NCBI GenBank assembly: GCA_035578005.1
Contig: DATJYK010000131.1
Location: forward strand, 1 to 64,000
From: Gp13-AA77 sp035578005
Lineage (GTDB): Bacteria > Acidobacteriota > Terriglobia > UBA7540
Length of the DNA: 64,000 bases
Direction of reading: 5' to 3'
Shown: positions 1-8,547 of the stretch, piece by piece
Position numbering within the stretch: position 1 is the stretch's first letter
How the letters are laid out: the number at the start of each line of letters is the position of its first letter
Notes under the pieces: generated by a model
What the model was told of the DNA's origin: nothing
The model's database searches: none
Seen by the model: only the letters and a program-made list of their open reading frames with translations
Made by a program: the position numbers and the translations under genes

Positions 1-310
1 CTACAAGCTAGACTAGGAAATCAAGGACTTTTTCGAGTGCGAAAATAGGATGACATTGCCGACAGCCCGAGATAGGCTCAGAACCGTCCACCAAAGGGCA
101 CAAAGTCGATTCTGAACGAGGTACATTCCGAAACGGCTGTGCTTCCGCGCATTTCGGGACTTCAAGGCCTGGTCGCGCACGCGGCGAAGCAAGGACCCTT
201 CCTCTTCGGTGCTCAAAAGTGTGCTGAACGATACTAAATCCGGGATTCTCAATTCCGAGCAGTTCCGAGCCGGTTAGCGCTTTAGGCGCTCGCCTATAAT
301 AGAGGCTCGC
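1..310. other. Intergenic region before the MFS gene
   Basis: No convincing gene is seen here. The open frames present on both strands lack a recognisable product and a ribosome binding site. The right end carries the likely promoter of the MFS gene, with a TATAAT at 295-300. Confidence 0.5.
274..300 (+). promoter_or_regulatory. Candidate promoter of the MFS gene
   Basis: A perfect -10 hexamer TATAAT lies at 295-300 with only a weak -35 (TTAGCG at 274-279, short spacer). Transcription would start near 307, about four bases before the ATG at 311, so the message would be almost leaderless. Confidence 0.45.
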
Positions 311-1636
311 ATGCCCTCTGTCCAAAACACTGCTGCGGAAGCAGGTGCTCCGGTCAGCGCGCCCGTCACCACGGAAATTCCGCCCAAACGGCTGCCGGCC
401 ATGTTCCGCTCGCTGCACCATCGCGATTTCGTCTACTTCTGGAGCGGCAATTTTCTTTCGAACATTGGTACCTGGATGCAGAATCTGGCGCTGGGCTGGC
501 AGATTTTGTTGATGACCAATTCGCCCTTTCTTCTGGGTCTCAACGGGTTTCTCTGCAGTGTTCCGGCGCTGGTCTTCTCGGTGCCCGGAGGCGCCATTGC
601 GGACCGTTTGAGCCGCCGCAAGCTCATGCTGACCACGCAAACCAGCATGGCTGCGCTGGCGCTGCTCCTGGCCCTTCTGACGTCGTTTCACGTGATCAAG
701 ATCAGCGAGATTCTGATCATCAGCTTCTTCACGGGCCTGGCAGGCGCGCTGAACAGCCCGGCTTACCAGGCGCTGGTGCCTGATCTCGTGCCGCGCGACC
801 ACTTGGTGAACGCCATCGGCCTGAACTCGGCGCAGTTCAACATGTCCCGCGCCATCGGACCCACGCTGGCCGGCCTGGCGCTGGGCGGTGTGGGCGTGGC
901 GGGGTGCTATTACCTGAACTCGCTCAGCTTTTTCGCGCTGATCGTTGCGTTGCTTGTGCTTCGTCTGGCGCCGCGGCGCGTCGAGCCCGGGCCAGGAATA
1001 TGGCACGCCGCGCTCGACGGCCTGCGCTTCGTCAACCGCTATCGCTCGCTCGTCATCCTGCTGTCGGTTCCCTCTTTCTTGAGCCTCTTCGGGCTGCCCT
1101 TCACGGTGCTCATGCCGGTGTTTGCGCGCGATCTGCTGCACGTGGGCGCATCCGGGTTGGGCTACCTGATGGCCGGAGCGGGCATCGGTGCGGTGATTTC
1201 GGCGCTCACCCTGGCGGCGCAGCGAAGTGCGGCACACGGTGGAGGGCTCATTATGACGAGCGCAGCGATATTCTCCCTGGCCCTGATTCTGTTGGGTCAC
1301 GCGTATACCTTCTGGTGGTCGTTCGTTCTGCTGGTGCTGCTCGGCGCCACCATGGTAGGCGCGCTGGCGCTCACCAACACCATGCTGCAAATCCTGAGCC
1401 CGCCCGAGCTGCGCGGCCGCATCATGAGCCTCTACGTGTTCGCCGCCATGGGCCTGGCACCGCTGGGCAGCCTGTGGGTAGGCTCTGTGGCGGAGCATCT
1501 GGGCACCCGTTTCGCCCTCACGTTTGGCGGCACCATCTGCTTCATTTACTTCTCCATTGTGTTGGCCTGCCTGCCGCGCCTGCGCCAGGTGGCCAAGTTG
1601 CTCTGGCCCGACCTGGCCTTGGCGAATGATGATTGA
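311..1636 (+). CDS. MFS transporter, EntS/MFS_3-like exporter
   Basis: A 441-residue polytopic inner-membrane protein of the major facilitator superfamily. The loop after the second helix carries the family motif A (GGAIADRLSRRK, residues 93-104), and the first helix region (FWSGNFLSNIGTWMQ) is typical of the EntS-like MFS_3 group, which exports siderophores, drugs or metabolites by proton exchange. About twelve hydrophobic segments are visible. The first 30 residues are Ala/Pro-rich and unlike the family; Met31 (position 401) is an alternative start, but the TATAAT immediately upstream supports the ATG at 311. It stands alone and faces the convergent rtcB gene. The substrate cannot be told from sequence. 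Confidence 0.9.
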   Translation: MPSVQNTAAEAGAPVSAPVTTEIPPKRLPAMFRSLHHRDFVYFWSGNFLSNIGTWMQNLALGWQILLMTNSPFLLGLNGFLCSVPALVFSVPGGAIADRLSRRKLMLTTQTSMAALALLLALLTSFHVIKISEILIISFFTGLAGALNSPAYQALVPDLVPRDHLVNAIGLNSAQFNMSRAIGPTLAGLALGGVGVAGCYYLNSLSFFALIVALLVLRLAPRRVEPGPGIWHAALDGLRFVNRYRSLVILLSVPSFLSLFGLPFTVLMPVFARDLLHVGASGLGYLMAGAGIGAVISALTLAAQRSAAHGGGLIMTSAAIFSLALILLGHAYTFWWSFVLLVLLGATMVGALALTNTMLQILSPPELRGRIMSLYVFAAMGLAPLGSLWVGSVAEHLGTRFALTFGGTICFIYFSIVLACLPRLRQVAKLLWPDLALANDD

Positions 1637-1695
1637 CGAACGATGATTGCCGCCCACGGGCGCCCCTTCGCGGTCACAGGTATTCGCCATGACCT

Positions 1696-3144
1696 CTAGC
1701 CTTTAATCACTCCAATGGGCTTGAGGCGCGCCACTTTCTTGGATAGGCCGGCGCTCTCAACGACGTCCACCACCGCGTCCACGTCTTTATAGGCTTCCGG
1801 GATTTCTTCGGTGATTCCGTCTTTGGTGTCGGCGCGCACAATGATGCCCTGTTCTTCGAGCCGGCCGCGCGCGTTCGCGGCCCACTCAGATTTCTTAGCC
1901 GCCGTACGGCTCATCACCCGGCCTGCGCCGTGGCAGGTGGTGCCGAACGTCTCCGCCATGGCGCCTTCGGCTCCCACCAGCACGTAAGACGCTGTGCCCA
2001 TCGAACCCGGAATCAGCACCGGCTGACCGATGGAGCGGTAGGCTTGCGGTACCTCGGGACGGCCAGCGGAGAACGCCCGCGTGGCGCCCTTGCGGTGGAC
2101 CATCACGGCGCGCTCCCGGCCGTTTATCTTGTGGCGCTCGAGCTTGGCGATGTTGTGGCAAACGTCGTACACCACGCGCAGGTGATGCCCTTCGCCGAAA
2201 ATGTGCTTGAAGGCCCCGCGCGTGAAGCGGGTGATGCCCTGACGGTTGGCCCAGGCGAAATTCGCGGAGGCCCGCATCGCCGCAAGATACTCCTGGCCCT
2301 CCTTGGAATGCACCGGCACGCAGGCAAGCTGCCGGTCTGGAAGCTTGATGCCGTACCGACGCATGGCTTCATCCATATCGCGCAGGTAATCGGTGCAAAC
2401 CTGGTGTCCGAGGCCGCGCGAGCCGGAGTGAATGAGCACCACAATCTGGCCCTCGTTAAGGCCTAGTATTTGGGCCGCGCGACTCTCGAAAATGCGCTCG
2501 ACGTATTGGACCTCGAGGAAATGATTGCCCGAACCCAGGGTCCCGAGCTGCGGCAGGCCACGCTTCTTGGCGCGATCGCTCACCGCGCTCGGACGCGCGC
2601 CGTCGATGGTGCCAGCCTCCTCACACGTATCCAGATCCTCGGGTGTTCCGTAACCGTGGACCACCATCCAGGCGGCACCCTCTTCGAGCACACGGTCGAG
2701 ATCCGGGTAGGAAAGGCGCACGTCGCCGCCGCGGCCGGCGCCTGAAGGGATGTCCCGAAAAAGCTGATTCACCAGCTCCCGGATTTGTGGCCGAACCTCG
2801 TTGACCGCGAGGGTGCTCGCCAGCAGTCTCACACCGCAGTTGATATCGAAGCCAACCCCACCAGGCGAAACCACTCCGCCTTCCTCGGGCACGGTGGCGG
2901 CTACACCCCCGATCGGAAAACCATAACCTTGGTGAATGTCGGGCATGGCGAGCGACCGTCCCGCAATGCCGGGCAGCATGGCCACGTTAGCAGCCTGTTC
3001 CAGGCACTGATCGCGCAGCACGTCCTGCAGCAAGCGCTCACTGCTATAGATGAGTGCGTCCGTGAGCATGCCTGGCCGAACCTGCCGAGGAACTAACCAG
3101 CGGTTGTCGTCCAGCTTTTCAAGTTGTGAGAGTTCGAATGCCAC
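1696..3144 (-). CDS. rtcB: RtcB RNA-splicing/repair ligase
   Basis: A 482-residue GTP-dependent RNA ligase that joins 2',3'-cyclic phosphate (or 3'-phosphate) ends to 5'-OH ends, used in tRNA splicing or RNA repair. The metal-binding and catalytic set is complete and at the spacing known for the Pyrococcus enzyme: Cys103 in GFDINCG, His208 in SGNHFLE, His239 in HSGSRG, His330 in CHN, and the guanylylated His405 in TCHGAGRVMSR. The length matches the long archaeal/thermophile-like form rather than the roughly 408-residue E. coli form. No RNA cyclase or archease gene is adjacent. The upstream region contains three TTGACGG repeats at 40-bp intervals that may regulate it. Confidence 0.96.
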   Translation of the reverse strand: MAFELSQLEKLDDNRWLVPRQVRPGMLTDALIYSSERLLQDVLRDQCLEQAANVAMLPGIAGRSLAMPDIHQGYGFPIGGVAATVPEEGGVVSPGGVGFDINCGVRLLASTLAVNEVRPQIRELVNQLFRDIPSGAGRGGDVRLSYPDLDRVLEEGAAWMVVHGYGTPEDLDTCEEAGTIDGARPSAVSDRAKKRGLPQLGTLGSGNHFLEVQYVERIFESRAAQILGLNEGQIVVLIHSGSRGLGHQVCTDYLRDMDEAMRRYGIKLPDRQLACVPVHSKEGQEYLAAMRASANFAWANRQGITRFTRGAFKHIFGEGHHLRVVYDVCHNIAKLERHKINGRERAVMVHRKGATRAFSAGRPEVPQAYRSIGQPVLIPGSMGTASYVLVGAEGAMAETFGTTCHGAGRVMSRTAAKKSEWAANARGRLEEQGIIVRADTKDGITEEIPEAYKDVDAVVDVVESAGLSKKVARLKPIGVIKG

Positions 3145-3189
3145 TGCCCGGACCTTCTAGAACGGTTAACAGCATAATTTTTCAATCAG

Positions 3190-3280
3190 TTGACGGCTTA
3201 TCGCGAGTAACACCCCTGTTTTGAGTAACTTGACGGCTTTCCAAAGTGCGATCCTTTGTTTTCATACACTTGACGGTTTC
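3190..3280. repeat. Three TTGACGG repeats at exact 40-bp spacing upstream of rtcB
   Basis: TTGACGGCTT, TTGACGGCTT and TTGACGGTTT start at 3190, 3230 and 3270. The rest of each 40-bp period is only partly alike (TGTTTT followed by an A/C-rich end in the first two). TTGAGTAA also occurs twice (3221 and 3315). No -10 hexamer stands at a promoter spacing from the TTGACG elements on the plus strand, so they look more like phased protein-binding sites on the rtcB side of the gap. Confidence 0.55.
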
Positions 3281-3337
3281 GTTTCGTAATTTTCAATGTT
3301 CAAAATAGTAACTCTTGAGTAAACTTGTCATGCGAAA

Positions 3338-3355
3338 GCGGCAGCAAGCTGCCGC
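3338..3355. terminator. Perfect 8-bp hairpin after the aldehyde dehydrogenase gene
   Basis: GCGGCAGC and GCTGCCGC are separated by AA, about 20 bases downstream of the stop codon of the leftward aldehyde dehydrogenase gene. On the minus strand it is followed by TTTCGC, a weak T-run, so it may be a terminator or only a small palindromic repeat. Confidence 0.35.
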
Positions 3356-3377
3356 ACTCCAAAACCGCACTTCGCCT

Positions 3378-4883
3378 TCAATACAGGTTCCCCTCGCGCT
3401 TCCGCCCGGTGAAGTCCACATAGACCACCTTGATTTCGCTATAGAAGTCGATGGCCGAGGAACCGCACTCGCGCTCCCCGAATCCAGTCCCTTTGACGCC
3501 GCCGAAAGGCACGTGGGCCTCGCCGCCTACCGTCGGTGAGTTGACGTGGACCATGCCGCACTCCAGGCGGTCAGCAGCCTGGAAGATACGGTTCGCATCC
3601 GAAGTGAAGATGGAGGCCGTCAGCCCGTATCGCACGCTGTTGGCAGCGGCCATGGATTCCTCGAAGTCACGCACGCGGATCACCGAAAGCACGGGACCAA
3701 AGATCTCCTCTTGCGCCAGCCGTGAACCGGCCTGTACGTTGTCGAAGATGGTCGGCTGAATGAAGTACCCGCCAGCTTCGCTCGCACCTTGTATGGCCTC
3801 GCCGCCGCAAACCAGCTTTGCTTCGCGCTTGCCTAATTCGAGGTAGTTCAGAACCTTCTCGAACTGCTCCTTGCCGACCAGCGGTCCCACGCGTGTGCCG
3901 GGATCAAGTGGATTCCCCACCGTCAGCTTCGAAGCCTGGCCGGCGACCATCTCAACAAACCGATCGGCGACCGAGTCCACCACCACCACTCGGCTGGTGG
4001 CGGTGCAGCGCTCGCCAGCCGAGCCGAAGGCACCCAGCACCGTACTCGTCGCGGCCAGATCGAGATCGGCGTCTTCGAGCACCACCACCGGATTCTTGCC
4101 ACCCATCTCGAGCTGCACTTTCTTCAAGCGCCGCGCCGCCTTGGTGTTGATCGCCCCTCCCACAGCATTTGAGCCCGTGAAGCTGAGGGCAGCTATGCCG
4201 GGATGCTCCACCAGTTCGTCACCCGCTTCCTCCCCGAGGCCACTCACCATGTTAAGGACTCCCGCAGGCAGCCCTGCCTCGGCCAGTATTTCCGCCACTC
4301 GGCGCGAGCAGAACGGCGTCAGCTCGGAGGGCTTCCACACTACCGTATTGCCGCAAACCAGCGCGGGCGCCAGCTTCCAAATGGGGACAGCAAAAGGAAA
4401 ATTCCACGGCGTGATGAGACCCACTACGCCGAGCGGCTGGCGGACCGTGTAAGCGAAATTGTGGGGCAGCTCAGACGGTAGGGTTTCGCCCTTGAGGCGC
4501 CGCGCTTCCCCGGCGATGAATTCCAGGGTGTTGATCGACCGGACCAATTCACCGCGCGCCTCCACCAGGGTCTTGCCCTCCTCACGCGTCAGCAGACGGG
4601 CCAGGTCTTCCTTCTGCTCTTCGAGCAGCCGGGCAGCCTTCAGAAGAATGCGCCCACGCGCAGGCGCTGGTTGCTGCTTCCAGGCCGGAAAGGCGCGCTC
4701 GGCCGCGGCAACGGCCTCCCGAACCTCCTCCCGCGTCGAAAGCGAGGCGTAGCCGATCAGTTCCCCGAGGTCGGCAGGGTTTCGACGCTCGAGTGTCCGT
4801 CCGGAACTCGAAGCCTTCCATTGCCCACCCACATAGTTGGGACAAACCGATTCGCGATTAAGAGCAGCTTCGGCGGTGCTCAA
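3378..4883 (-). CDS. NAD(P)-dependent aldehyde dehydrogenase (semialdehyde dehydrogenase-like)
   Basis: A 501-residue cytosolic aldehyde dehydrogenase. Catalytic residues are present: Asn161 in TPWNFPF, Glu259 in ELEMGGKNP and the nucleophile Cys293 in GSAGERCTAT. The NAD(P)-binding segment (VVWKPSE, SFTGS) is also typical. The overall form resembles 2,5-dioxovalerate (alpha-ketoglutaric semialdehyde) and succinate-semialdehyde dehydrogenases, but the substrate cannot be fixed. The start is a TTG, chosen because GGGAGG lies about five bases before it and the N-terminus then has the family length. It appears monocistronic, with repeats on both sides. Confidence 0.93.
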   Translation of the reverse strand: MSTAEAALNRESVCPNYVGGQWKASSSGRTLERRNPADLGELIGYASLSTREEVREAVAAAERAFPAWKQQPAPARGRILLKAARLLEEQKEDLARLLTREEGKTLVEARGELVRSINTLEFIAGEARRLKGETLPSELPHNFAYTVRQPLGVVGLITPWNFPFAVPIWKLAPALVCGNTVVWKPSELTPFCSRRVAEILAEAGLPAGVLNMVSGLGEEAGDELVEHPGIAALSFTGSNAVGGAINTKAARRLKKVQLEMGGKNPVVVLEDADLDLAATSTVLGAFGSAGERCTATSRVVVVDSVADRFVEMVAGQASKLTVGNPLDPGTRVGPLVGKEQFEKVLNYLELGKREAKLVCGGEAIQGASEAGGYFIQPTIFDNVQAGSRLAQEEIFGPVLSVIRVRDFEESMAAANSVRYGLTASIFTSDANRIFQAADRLECGMVHVNSPTVGGEAHVPFGGVKGTGFGERECGSSAIDFYSEIKVVYVDFTGRKREGNLY

Positions 4884-4896
4884 GAGAGCCTCCCTC

Positions 4897-5105
4897 TGTC
4901 AGCCGGTAACGGCCATGCCCTGGCGTTTGCACCTTTTCACAGCATGGCCAAGATGGCCATGCCACGTGGCACGGGCTTTTCCCAGCCCGTGATGCCAGCC
5001 GGTACCGCCCGTGCCCTGAAGTTTACACCTTCACAGCATGGCCAAGATGGCCATGCCACTGTGGCACGGGCTTCCAGCCCGTGGTGCCAGCCGGTAACGG
5101 CCGAC
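4897..5105. repeat. Two tandem copies of a ~95-bp repeat plus a partial third
   Basis: Units start at about 4897, 4994 and 5086 with AGCCGGTA followed by ACGGCC or CCGCCC. Each full unit contains the shared block CAGCATGGCCAAGATGGCC and then a small inverted repeat (GGCACGGGCTT / AGCCCGTG). The third copy is cut after about 20 bases. It is non-coding. Confidence 0.7.
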
Positions 5106-5270
5106 TTTGTCGCGGTGCGCAGAATCCATGGTCATTATAGCGTGACGTTTCATGAGATCTGGCACCTGCGGAGCTGTGGTGGTCCTTTATGCCCAGAGGC
5201 TGGCCTTATATAGACCGCCATCTGGAGCGGCAGGTTGCGACTAGGCCGATGCGCAGCAAGACCTAGGCCT

Positions 5271-5400
5271 GCATTTCTCACCAGGATTCGAAACGGGCGA
5301 GGCTTCAGCCCCGCCGAAAGCGGAACACCTTAAATATCAAACCGACGTTGTTACGGCGGGGCTGAAGCCCCGCCCTTTTCGAATCCTGGTGAGAGATGTA
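5271..5400. repeat. Long palindromic REP-like element, family A
   Basis: Outer arms (GCATTTCTCACCAGGATTCG near 5272, its complement ending at 5400) enclose inner arms built on GGGGCTGAAGCCCC. The arms are separated by about 35 unrelated bases. A related but diverged element lies at 8548-8740, and a half-copy at about 14134-14175. Confidence 0.75.
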
Positions 5401-5427
5401 GGCTAGGCAACAAGGGCCGCCCCTACG

Positions 5428-5694
5428 TCAAACCGCCAGCGCCGCGGCCGTTTCCTTTCCAGCGATCACCGGCATGACTTCAAATTCCATGAGGTCAGAC
5501 CATTCCGCAATCCATCGTTGAAAAAGGCCGGCGTCGCTGCACTCCATCAGTTGAAAGCAGCGGCTAAGGTCCGCCGCCACCCAGCTATTCAAAAAGGTCA
5601 AACCGTCGGGCATCATGCGTCCCTTTTCAGACAGGCGCTTGTAAATGGATTTTCCATCCTGGTTCCGGAACTGCTCGACAACCATAAACAACAT
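5428..5694 (-). CDS. Small DUF3303-like protein
   Basis: An 88-residue protein starting MLFMVVEQFRN and containing GLTFLNSWV, CFQLMECSD and a Trp-rich C-terminal half (WIAEWSDLMEFEVMPV). This matches the dimeric alpha/beta-barrel-like DUF3303 family, whose function is not known. The frame is open further upstream, but the ATG at 5694 is preceded by AAAGGAG at good spacing and begins the conserved part. It diverges from the cold-shock gene across a 320-base region that holds that gene's promoter. Confidence 0.75.
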   Translation of the reverse strand: MLFMVVEQFRNQDGKSIYKRLSEKGRMMPDGLTFLNSWVAADLSRCFQLMECSDAGLFQRWIAEWSDLMEFEVMPVIAGKETAAALAV

Positions 5695-5848
5695 GTCAAA
5701 CTCCTTTCGGGGTGTTGCGTCGCCGCTCAGCGCTGCACGCGGCTCGCACCCAGAAGATCGCACACGCGCCAAATCGGAACCTCCCACCCGCGCGATTTTG
5801 CCGGCGAAGTACCAACAAGGGTAACCCCCAATTTTGCACTATTTGTCC

Positions 5849-5876
5849 TTGACAACTGTCTAGAAGTGAGTATATT
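5849..5876 (+). promoter_or_regulatory. Strong sigma-70-type promoter of the cold-shock gene
   Basis: A consensus -35 TTGACA (5849-5854), a 16-base spacer and TATATT (5871-5876) predict a start near 5883. That leaves an untranslated leader of about 130 bases before the cold-shock gene. The leader contains an 8-bp stem (CTGTGGAA near 5937 with TTCCACGG near 5960), in keeping with the long structured leaders of cspA-type genes. Confidence 0.75.
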
Positions 5877-6018
5877 CATTGCGCCGGGGGTGGCGGAAGC
5901 GTAATGGCTGTCAAGGCCTCAGACTAAGCCGCAGCCCTGTGGAAGCGCAGTCCGTAGGGGTTCCACGGCAGGACAGAACGATTGCTCGTAGCTGCGACAA
6001 ATCCAAGGAGGAATGGCA

Positions 6019-6228
6019 GTGGCTCGACTTCAAGGCAAGGTCAAGTGGTTTAACAACACCAAGGGGTATGGCTTTATCGGACAGGATAGCGGTCCCGATG
6101 TGTTCGTGCATTATTCGGCGATCAGCATGGACGGGTTCAAGACCCTGAGTGAAGGCGATCCGGTTGAGTTTGAGGTGATCCAGGGCCAAAAGGGGCCTCA
6201 AGCGGATCGAGTCACAAAAGCGGTCTAG
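6019..6228 (+). CDS. Cold-shock protein (CspA family)
   Basis: About 69 residues forming one cold-shock (OB-fold) domain that binds single-stranded RNA and DNA. RNP1-like KGYGFIGQ and RNP2-like DVFVHYSAI are both present, with KVKWFN at the N-terminus and PVEFEVIQGQKGPQA at the C-terminus. An ATG at 6013 is in frame, but AAGGAGG ends only one base before it. The GTG at 6019 sits seven bases after this Shine-Dalgarno sequence and is preferred here. A consensus promoter and a ~130-base leader precede it, suggesting mRNA-level thermoregulation (inference). Confidence 0.9.
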   Translation: MARLQGKVKWFNNTKGYGFIGQDSGPDVFVHYSAISMDGFKTLSEGDPVEFEVIQGQKGPQADRVTKAV

Positions 6229-6373
6229 CACGACGCTGGCTCCAACACCATTATCATCGCTACCGGACTCGACGGCGGCTCTCAGGCAGACGCTCGCGGG
6301 TGGGGGTGTGGAAGTGTCCGCGCCCTGTCGGCCGCGTGACGAGCGGCCAGAGCGTTTGGAGCGCTCTTGCAGG

Positions 6374-6402
6374 TTGTTTGCGAAAGCGACCGGTGCTATA
6401 TT
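6374..6402 (+). promoter_or_regulatory. Candidate promoter of the secreted TPR protein
   Basis: TTGTTT (6374-6379), a 17-base spacer and TATATT (6397-6402), the latter preceded by TGC as in an extended -10. The predicted start near 6409 lies about 40 bases before the GTG at 6448. Confidence 0.55.
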
Positions 6403-6447
6403 ACAAATCGCTGGGCGAATCATGTTCGTGTGTAGGGGGTCGCGCTG

Positions 6448-8475
6448 GTGAACGGGGGCTCACGCAGTCTCTTCTTACTCATCGCCGTTGCGTCTTTGGT
6501 GCCTCTGCCGCTCAAAGGACAGGGCCAGATGGCCACCACGGGCCAAAGTCTCGGCGGTTTCGACGTCGCGACGCCCAACCCGGTGACCGGCGCGCCGGAG
6601 GGCGGATTCGGAAGGATCAACCCTTATAATCTCCTGCAGAAGCACTGGATCGTTGCCGGTAAGGTCACCAACCTGAAGGGCGACCCGATTCACGGGGCGA
6701 AAGTGGTGATCAGTCCGCTGAGCGGAGACGCAGAATTTCGCAGGTTCGAAAGCGATTTACAAGGGCAATTTCACACCGAATACGACCTGAACGCCGATCT
6801 CACCAGGGACCTGCGCGTGTCGCTAACGGCTACCAAAAAGGGCTATCTTCCGGCGCACGAAATTGTCCGTTTCGCCAATCCAGACAAGCCATGGCTTATC
6901 CCAATTACCCTGCGGGAGCCCCAGCAGGATCCCGATCTCCTCTCCCAGGAAGATCTGATCTCAACCCTTGGCTCCCGGCTGAAGAATCTCAGCGCCTCGG
7001 ACGGCCTCTTGGCCAAGTCAGAGAAGGACTACGGGCGGGCCGTAGCGGACTTTCTCGAGCGCAACCAGCCTGACCGGGCCTTGGCGCCGCTCACCAAGGT
7101 GGTGCAGCGTGACGCCGCCTGCATCCAATGCCGCACCATGCTGGCGCTGGCCGAACTAGCCTCGTCCGATTGGGACGGCGCCAACCGTGACGTCGCCGAG
7201 GCCGTCAACGAAACCCTGAAGGACCGCAAGGCCGGCCGTGCTGAGCCCCTGATCTTTTACGGCGTGATGGAAAGCTGGCGCCACGAGAATGGGCAAGCGG
7301 CCGCATATTTCGCGGAGGCGCTCAAGTTCTCTCCGCAGGATCCGCTCGCCCTCGGGGAAACCGGCCGCGCGGAGTTGCAATTGCAGAACTGGGCCACGGC
7401 AGACGCGTATCTGGCAAAAGCTCTTTCCGCGGGCGCGGGACCGGATGCGCGGCTGATGCGCGTTCAGGCGCTGCTCAACGAAGGCTCTTCGGACGAAGCC
7501 AAGAGGGAGATGACGCGGTACCTCGACGGCCGGGACATCAAGAACATGCCGCTTCACGTCCGCGAGCTCTATACGCAGGTCCAGCAGCGGAAGAAGGTAG
7601 AGGTCGCCTACGCCAAGGTAACTTCGGAAGTGGATCAACCCATCGACTACCTCCGCCGCACCACACCGGAGCTCAAGGGCCTTACGCCGGCCGCTGATCA
7701 AGCGCCGCTTGATTCCATCCTCACCGCAGTTGGCAAGAACGTCGCAGATCTTTTCCAGAATTTCCCCAACACCAGCTCTGTGGAGGCGATTCACCAGGAA
7801 AAGCTGCGCCGCAACGGCAAGCTGAACCGTGAGCAGGACCAGACGTTTCATTACCTCTGCCTCATCCCGAACCAAACCTGGGGTCCCGGCTTCAGCGAGT
7901 ATCGCGCCGACGTGTCAGGCGAGCAGGGCCAGCCGCGGGGCCTTCAAGACGGTTACATGCTCACCTCGGGATTTACTTCCGCATCGCTCATCTTTCACCC
8001 GGCCTACCAGTCCCAATCCACATTCAAGTATCTCGGGCGCCAGAAGCTCAACGCGCGGGACACCGTGGTGCTGGCCTACGCTCAGCTGCCGGCGAAATCG
8101 AAGCTCTACGGCACCTTCAAAACCGGCGACGTCTTGATGACCACTTTTACCCAGGGCTTGGCGTGGGTGGATGCGCAAACTTACCAGATTCTCCGGCTTC
8201 GCACCGACCTGCTGAAGCCCTTGCCGGAAGTCAAACTGGAAAAACAAACTACAGAGATCGACTACGCCGAAGTCCATTTCAAAGGAATTGAGAGCGGATT
8301 CTGGCTGCCCAAGGAAGTGAACGTCACGGTTGGCTGGGACGGCAAAAGCCTTCGCAACCAGCATGAATACTCGGCATTTCAAGTATTCAACGTAGCCGCC
8401 ACCCAAAAGATCGACAAGCCCAAGTCGCGGCAGCAAGCCGCCGGATTAACGCCGGAACCTGAGTCGCAACCCTGA
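6448..8475 (+). CDS. Secreted tetratricopeptide-repeat protein with a regulatory-like domain
   Basis: A 675-residue protein with an N-terminal signal sequence (SLFLLIAVASLVPLPLKGQG). Residues about 65-140 (WIVAGKVTNLKGDPIHGAKV...) resemble a carboxypeptidase-regulatory-like beta-sandwich. Residues about 195-370 have the Ala/Leu pattern of TPR helices (AALAPLTKVVQ, ALALGETGRAELQLQNWATA). The remaining 300 residues form a domain with no family that I can name. The architecture is common in acidobacterial exported proteins. The GTG start follows a weak GGGGG. The C-terminus is followed at once by REP sequences. Function unknown. Confidence 0.8.
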   Translation: MNGGSRSLFLLIAVASLVPLPLKGQGQMATTGQSLGGFDVATPNPVTGAPEGGFGRINPYNLLQKHWIVAGKVTNLKGDPIHGAKVVISPLSGDAEFRRFESDLQGQFHTEYDLNADLTRDLRVSLTATKKGYLPAHEIVRFANPDKPWLIPITLREPQQDPDLLSQEDLISTLGSRLKNLSASDGLLAKSEKDYGRAVADFLERNQPDRALAPLTKVVQRDAACIQCRTMLALAELASSDWDGANRDVAEAVNETLKDRKAGRAEPLIFYGVMESWRHENGQAAAYFAEALKFSPQDPLALGETGRAELQLQNWATADAYLAKALSAGAGPDARLMRVQALLNEGSSDEAKREMTRYLDGRDIKNMPLHVRELYTQVQQRKKVEVAYAKVTSEVDQPIDYLRRTTPELKGLTPAADQAPLDSILTAVGKNVADLFQNFPNTSSVEAIHQEKLRRNGKLNREQDQTFHYLCLIPNQTWGPGFSEYRADVSGEQGQPRGLQDGYMLTSGFTSASLIFHPAYQSQSTFKYLGRQKLNARDTVVLAYAQLPAKSKLYGTFKTGDVLMTTFTQGLAWVDAQTYQILRLRTDLLKPLPEVKLEKQTTEIDYAEVHFKGIESGFWLPKEVNVTVGWDGKSLRNQHEYSAFQVFNVAATQKIDKPKSRQQAAGLTPEPESQP

Positions 8476-8479
8476 CCCC

Positions 8480-8502
8480 GGGAGCGCGGGCGTCCCGCCC
8501 GC
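8480..8502. repeat. REP element, family B, copy 1
   Basis: GGGAGCGCGGGCGTCCCGCC is the inverted form of the unit also seen at 8826-8850, 9293-9319, 13789-13813 and 13829-13858. Each copy can form a GC-rich hairpin (GCGGGCG / CGCCCGC). It starts six bases after the stop codon of the upstream gene. Confidence 0.75.
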
Positions 8503-8547
8503 TTGCTGTCTGCTCTGGTTTCCACCCGAACGCCTGGAGCCTAGCCC

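Larger units (their letters stand above)
4884..5427. other. Repeat-filled intergenic region
   Basis: No gene is seen in these 544 bases. They hold two near-tandem 95-bp repeats (4897-5105) and a long palindrome (5271-5400). The stretch 5106-5270 shows nothing recognisable. Confidence 0.6.

Noticed and set aside
8..1690. 560-codon open frame on the minus strand opposite the MFS gene
   Set aside because: Gln/Arg/His-rich translation without a family pattern, typical of the antisense of a GC-rich gene. The plus strand encodes a clear transporter.
3190..3280. CRISPR-like array upstream of rtcB
   Set aside because: The repeats are only about 10 bases, there are three, the spacers are themselves alike and no cas gene is near.
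5883..5975. tRNA-like sequence (GCCGGGGGTGGCGGAA) in the cold-shock leader
   Set aside because: Only the first 16 bases resemble the start of a leucine or serine tRNA. The acceptor 3' half, T arm and D loop do not match.
6397..6430. Riboswitch before the secreted TPR protein
   Set aside because: The predicted leader is only about 40 bases and no stable fold was seen.
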